Source of the DNA: Aquitalea sp.
GTDB lineage: Bacteria; Pseudomonadota; Gammaproteobacteria; Burkholderiales; Chromobacteriaceae
Direction: 5' to 3'
DNA: 9,120 nucleotides
Assembly: GCA_019232735.1 (NCBI GenBank)
Contig: JAFANL010000156.1
Span: 1 to 9,120, forward strand
Numbering within the stretch: position 1 is the first letter of the stretch; each line of letters begins with the position of its first letter. The notes beneath the pieces were generated by a model, which saw nothing but the letters and a program-made list of their open reading frames with translations, did not search any database and had not been told where the DNA came from. Below, in pieces: positions 5,697 to 9,120 of this stretch. A program made the translations under genes and the position numbers.

Positions 5697-7403
5697 TTAC
5701 TGGCCCAGCGCGGGGGTGCGCGGCGGAATCATGCGCTTGCTGCCAGTGGCTTCAAATGCACCGGCCAGGCGCAGCAGCTGGTTGTCGTCATAAGCGCGAC
5801 CGGCAAAGGTCAGCCCCACCGGCATGCCGATGTCGGCCATCACCCCCATCGGCACGGTCACCGTTGGCACGCCCAGATGACGAATGGCCAGATTGCCATT
5901 GGCTACCCAGATGCCGTTGCTCCAGGCAATGTCGGCCGAGGCCGGATTCACATCGGCATCGGCAGGGCCGACGTCGGCCACGGTCGGGAACAGCACCGCG
6001 TCGAGTTTGAGCGCATCCATCCAGTCTTCCAGATCCAGCTTGCGGGTCTGTTCCAGACCGCGCAGACCATCCGGCACACTGGCAATCTGGTCGAATGACT
6101 TCAGGCCGCGCCTGGCCATGTTGACGTACTCGTCCATGCCGGCGCACAGATCGTCCTCGCGGTTTGGCAGGGTGCCAGGGTCGTGCGGGAAGATCTGCGG
6201 GCCATCCACGTCAGCCAGCTGGTTCAGTTTGGGGTCACCGTTGGCACGCAGGAATTCATCGAATGCCCAGCCGGACAGCTCCCATAATTCATCGTGCAGG
6301 AAGTCCGGTGGCAGAATGCCGCGATTGGCCACGGTGGGTGCGCCGGGACGGTCGCCTTCACAGTTGGACACCAGCGGGAAGTCCACGGCGATGACTTCCG
6401 CTCCGGCGGCTTCCAGCGCCTGGCGGGCGGCTTCCCATAAATCGATCACCGCCGCGCGGGTCTGGATGCGCTGTCCGGTCGGGCCGCCGATGCCGGGCTT
6501 TGCGCTGCTGCCGGCCAGCTCATCCTGATTGATAAACATGCGCGGTACGCCCAGGCGCTTGCCTTTGAGGGTGTCAGGTTGGGCGCGCAGGTCCAGATAC
6601 GAATCTGGCCGCACGGCCGAGGCCTTGGGGATTTCCACCCAGGGCTGCAGGCGCCACAGGTCACCACGAGTGATCGGGTCGTCGGCCACGATGATGTCCA
6701 GCACTTCCAGCAGGTCTGCCATGGTGCGGGCGTAGGGCACCACCACATCCATGGTCGGCGTCAATGGCCAGTTGCCGCGTACCGAAATGACCCCGCGTGA
6801 CGGGGTGTAGGCGCACAAACCATTATTGGAAGCCGGGCCACGGCCGCTAGACCAGGTTTCCTCCGCCATGCCGAAGGCAGCAAAGCTGGCCGCCGTAGCG
6901 GTACCTGCGCCATTGGAAGAGCCGGAGGCAAACGGTGCTGTCAGGTAGTGGGCGTTGTAAGGGCTTTCGGCCCGACCATAACAGCCACGCTGCATGCCAC
7001 CATTGGCCATCGGCGGCATATTGGTCTTGCCCAGGCAGATGGCACCTGCGGCACGCAAGCGTTCGATGGTGAAGGCATCGTGTTGGGACACCAGATCCTT
7101 GAACGCCGGGCTGCCCGAGGCAGCGGTCAGGCCTTTCACCAGATAGCTGTCCTTGGCGGTATAGGGAATGCCATCCAGCGGACCCAGGGTTTCGCCACGG
7201 GCACGGCGGGCATCGGAGGCCTCGGCTTCCTTGATGGCATCCGGATTGCGCACCACCACCGCATTGAGCCTGGTTTCTGTTGCAGGGCCATCGTAGGCCT
7301 CTATCCGTGCCATATAGGCCTTGACCAGCTCCACTGCGGTGGAACGCCCGGACTCGAGCGCGGCACGCAGTTCGGCAATGGATAGTTCGGTAACCTCGAT
7401 CAT
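5697..7403 (-). CDS. Amidase-signature family hydrolase
   Basis: A 568-residue cytoplasmic amidohydrolase of the amidase signature family, which uses a Ser-cisSer-Lys triad to hydrolyse amides; its substrate cannot be read from the sequence. The N-terminal helix region (LSIAELRAALESGRSTAVELVKAYMARIEAYD) is typical. The catalytic lysine is K84 in GPLDGIPYTAKDSY. The cis-serine is S162 in SGSSNGAG, and the nucleophile is S186 in EETWSSGRGPAS; the 24-residue spacing of S162 and S186 matches other family members. Both serine motifs differ from the classic GSSGGS and TGGSxRxPA wording, indicating a divergent subfamily. There is no signal peptide. The ATG at 7403 is preceded by GGAGG with 7 nt spacing. 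It lies downstream of the LysR-type gene on the same strand across a 161-bp gap with palindromes and a hairpin, so it probably has its own promoter or regulated readthrough. It is not the nitrilase-fold AguB that usually partners agmatine deiminase. Confidence 0.88.
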   Translation of the reverse strand: MIEVTELSIAELRAALESGRSTAVELVKAYMARIEAYDGPATETRLNAVVVRNPDAIKEAEASDARRARGETLGPLDGIPYTAKDSYLVKGLTAASGSPAFKDLVSQHDAFTIERLRAAGAICLGKTNMPPMANGGMQRGCYGRAESPYNAHYLTAPFASGSSNGAGTATAASFAAFGMAEETWSSGRGPASNNGLCAYTPSRGVISVRGNWPLTPTMDVVVPYARTMADLLEVLDIIVADDPITRGDLWRLQPWVEIPKASAVRPDSYLDLRAQPDTLKGKRLGVPRMFINQDELAGSSAKPGIGGPTGQRIQTRAAVIDLWEAARQALEAAGAEVIAVDFPLVSNCEGDRPGAPTVANRGILPPDFLHDELWELSGWAFDEFLRANGDPKLNQLADVDGPQIFPHDPGTLPNREDDLCAGMDEYVNMARRGLKSFDQIASVPDGLRGLEQTRKLDLEDWMDALKLDAVLFPTVADVGPADADVNPASADIAWSNGIWVANGNLAIRHLGVPTVTVPMGVMADIGMPVGLTFAGRAYDDNQLLRLAGAFEATGSKRMIPPRTPALGQ

Positions 7404-7446
7404 GCTACACCCTCCACGAAGAAGACGGATTTCATTCCCATCACAG

Positions 7447-7471
7447 GCACAGCGCCATGCAGGCGCTGTGC
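7447..7471. terminator. Strong 10-bp hairpin between LysR and amidase genes (attenuator-like or structural)
   Basis: GCACAGCGCC (7447-7456), 5-nt loop, GGCGCTGTGC (7462-7471): a perfect stem. There is no T-run on either strand, so it is not a standard intrinsic terminator. It begins 44 bp upstream of the amidase ATG and would lie in the amidase 5' leader if the promoter is upstream of it. Confidence 0.4.
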
Positions 7472-7513
7472 AACAAGATGGACGCTAATCTACAAGAAAC
7501 TGCTTCATGCGGA

Positions 7514-7552
7514 AAAATGATTCATTTTGATGACCCCATTCATGGAGTGAAT
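7514..7552. promoter_or_regulatory. Two adjacent palindromes, candidate operator for the amidase
   Basis: AAAATGA T TCATTTT at 7514-7528 is a perfect odd-centred palindrome. ATTCA-N5-TGAAT at 7538-7552 is a second dyad. They share ATTCAT at 7520 and 7538, 18 bp apart. They sit between the LysR stop and the amidase start, where an amidase promoter would be expected. Which protein binds them is unknown. Confidence 0.4.
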
Positions 7553-7564
7553 ACCGGGCTGCCA

Positions 7565-8554
7565 TCATGCCGCTGCCGCATCATTGGCGGTGATCAGGCT
7601 GCGCATCAGCTCCCGTAACCAGCGCAGCGCGGGATGACTATCCTGCACCGGATGCCAGATGCAGTTCAGGTGATAGCCCGGAAACTCCTCCGGCAGCGCC
7701 ACCATCTTCAGCGGCCAGTAGCCCGCCATCATCGCCGCCACCTTCTTGGGCAGGATGAACAAATGATCGGTATGGCTGACAATGGCGGCGGCGGCCATAT
7801 AGCTTTGGCTGTGCACTGAAACCTTGCGCTGCAAGCCGCGCTCGGCCAGAAAATCATCCATTGGCGAGCCCCGATGGCCCAGTGGCGCGTGGAACACATG
7901 CGGCAGATCAATCAGGTCGGACAAGGTCAGCCGGTCGCCGTGGAAGGGGTGGTCAGCTCGCAAGATGCCGATCAGCGGCTCGTTCAACCAGGTTTCCCGA
8001 CACAGATAGCTGGGGATGCTCATGTATTCGTCAAACCCCAGCAGGAAGTCGATTTCACCGTCGGCCAGCGCCAGTTCCGGGATTTCCTCGCGCAGGATGG
8101 TGATGTCGATGTGTACATTAGGCGCTTCCACCGCCAGTTTCTTCACCAGCGGCGGAATCAGCACGCACTCGACATAATCCGTGGTGCACAGGGTGAAGCG
8201 GCGCACCGATGTCGCCGGGTCAAAGGCTTCCGGCTGGCTGAAATGGCTTTGCAGCAGGCTCAGCGCCTGGTGCACGCCCTGTTGCAGATACAGTGCTTTT
8301 TGTGTGGGCTGCATGCCATGCGGCGAGCGCACCAGCAACGGGTCGTCGAAGAAGGTGCGCAAGCGATTGAGCGAGTGACTCATCGCCGGCTGACTGACAA
8401 ACAGTTTTTCCGCTGCCCGGGTGACGCTGCGCAGGCTGACCAGGGCATCCAGTGCCAGCAGCAGATTCAGGTCCAACTGATGCAATTTCACATCATTCAC
8501 CGTATTTATGAAAGTATTCGTATTGTTTATTTGCTGAATAGTTTGACTCTCCAT
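7565..8554 (-). CDS. LysR-type transcriptional regulator
   Basis: A 329-residue LysR family regulator. The N-terminal winged helix-turn-helix is clear: HQLDLNLLLALDALVSLRSVTRAAEKLFVSQPAMSHSLNRLRTFFDDPLLVRSPHGMQPT (shown here only as a region, about residues 25-84), with the recognition helix near SQPAMSHSLNRLR. The effector-binding, periplasmic-binding-protein-like domain spans about 110-320 (VRRFTLCTTDYVECVLIPPL onward). The QLDLNLL...LVRSPHGM wording resembles the NodD/NahR branch, whose members usually respond to small aromatic or organic acids; the ligand here is unknown. The N-terminus has about 22 extra polar residues before the helix. ATG 8554 is used although its ribosome binding site is weak, and a GTG start at codon 19 or 22 is possible. 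It is divergent from agmatine deiminase and upstream of the amidase on the same strand. Either or both may be its targets. Confidence 0.9.
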   Translation of the reverse strand: MESQTIQQINNTNTFINTVNDVKLHQLDLNLLLALDALVSLRSVTRAAEKLFVSQPAMSHSLNRLRTFFDDPLLVRSPHGMQPTQKALYLQQGVHQALSLLQSHFSQPEAFDPATSVRRFTLCTTDYVECVLIPPLVKKLAVEAPNVHIDITILREEIPELALADGEIDFLLGFDEYMSIPSYLCRETWLNEPLIGILRADHPFHGDRLTLSDLIDLPHVFHAPLGHRGSPMDDFLAERGLQRKVSVHSQSYMAAAAIVSHTDHLFILPKKVAAMMAGYWPLKMVALPEEFPGYHLNCIWHPVQDSHPALRWLRELMRSLITANDAAAA

Positions 8555-8710
8555 AGACTGCGCCTGTCAATCACTTTGTCGTTCTTGGCAGAGGAAGGCA
8601 TGCAGGTGGATTTGCCTGGCGAATGCGCGCTGAGTAAGGAATGTACTGCATCCGTCATCTGTACGACGTGTTGAAACTTTTGATGGCATTAATCAAGCAT
8701 GGTGATCAGA

Positions 8711-9120
8711 ATGAACAGCAAAACGCACACTAGTCTACCCGCCGCCGACGGCTTTCACATGCCGGCGGAGTGGGCACCACATCAGGCAGTATGGATGATC
8801 TGGCCCCACCGTCCGGATAACTGGCGTCATGCTGGACGCGAAGCGCAACAGACCTTCGCCGCCATCGCCAAGGCCATTGCCGCGACCACGCCGGTGTTCA
8901 TGGCCGTGCCGGAACAGTTCATGACCCAGGCGCGCGCAGTGATGCCGGCCGGGGTGACGCTGGTGGAAATGAACAGCGATGACTGCTGGATGCGTGACTC
9001 CGGTCCGACCATGGTGGTCGACAAGGACGGCCATCTGCGTGGCGTGGACTGGAAGTTCAATGCCTGGGGCGGCTTCAACGGCGGGCTGTACCATCCCTGG
9101 GACCAGGATAGCGAGGTCGC
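8711..9120 (+). CDS. aguA: Agmatine deiminase, N-terminal part (3' end outside window)
   Basis: The first 136 codons of a protein normally about 350-370 residues long. Agmatine deiminase (agmatine iminohydrolase) converts agmatine to N-carbamoylputrescine and ammonia in the cytoplasm, a step in arginine/agmatine breakdown to putrescine. Family landmarks are MPAEWAPHQAVWMIWPHRPDNW (split here: MPAEW at 17-21 and WPHRPDNW at 31-38), the substrate-site block SDDCWMRDSGPT at 89-100 with W93 and D96, and FNAWGGFNGGLY at 116-127. The catalytic cysteine lies in the missing C-terminal part. The ATG at 8711 has GGTGA 5 nt upstream; an in-frame ATG at 8699 would add four residues but lacks a good site. 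The 156-bp region to the divergent LysR gene should hold both promoters, though no clear -35/-10 pair was recognised. The cut is the window edge, not a mutation. Confidence 0.93.
   Translation, partial: MNSKTHTSLPAADGFHMPAEWAPHQAVWMIWPHRPDNWRHAGREAQQTFAAIAKAIAATTPVFMAVPEQFMTQARAVMPAGVTLVEMNSDDCWMRDSGPTMVVDKDGHLRGVDWKFNAWGGFNGGLYHPWDQDSEV

Noticed and set aside
8580..8610. Possible sigma-54 promoter (TGGCA...GC) upstream of aguA
   Set aside because: The -24 GG and -12 GC spacing is not the required 10 bp.
7874..8674. 266-codon plus-strand frame opposite LysR
   Set aside because: Antisense shadow of a clear LysR gene; composition (Q/R/H-rich) is typical of reverse-strand translation in GC-rich DNA.

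Overview
The window looks like chromosomal DNA from a GC-moderate betaproteobacterium, plausibly Neisseriales/Chromobacteriaceae (Aquitalea, Vogesella or Chromobacterium-like). That placement is inferred from gene style (DUF2917 protein, YdcR-like MocR regulator, LysR regulator divergent from agmatine deiminase) and codon use. No rRNA or other marker gene is present to confirm it. There are eight protein genes, two of them cut by the window edges, and no RNA gene, insertion sequence or CRISPR array.

Left part (1-3632): the C-terminal half of an MFS transporter (+) converges on an exported YncE-like beta-propeller protein (-). That gene is divergent from a radical SAM/SPASM enzyme (+) that resembles the AF1577 group of putative peptide-modifying enzymes. 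Two perfect 14-bp stem-loops, each with T-rich flanks, close this block on both sides (714-751 and 3595-3632). This divergent propeller/rSAM pair is the most unusual item in the window: the enzyme carries all three core Fe-S cysteines and all seven SPASM cysteines, yet no convincing precursor peptide gene is visible beside it.

Middle part (3655-5512): a MocR-type regulator (GntR winged helix fused to a fold-type I aminotransferase domain, YdcR-like) is divergent from a small DUF2917 protein. The 175-bp intergenic region holds four ACAGTT boxes, two in each orientation, which look like the regulator's own operator. A perfect hairpin sits just before the DUF2917 ribosome binding site.

Right part (5697-9120): a LysR-type regulator and, downstream on the same strand, an amidase-signature hydrolase. 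They are separated by 161 bp containing two palindromes and a strong 10-bp hairpin. The LysR gene is divergent from the 5' part of an agmatine deiminase gene (aguA), which runs off the window. The arrangement suggests, but does not prove, that the LysR protein controls aguA, the amidase or both, in amine/amide nitrogen use.
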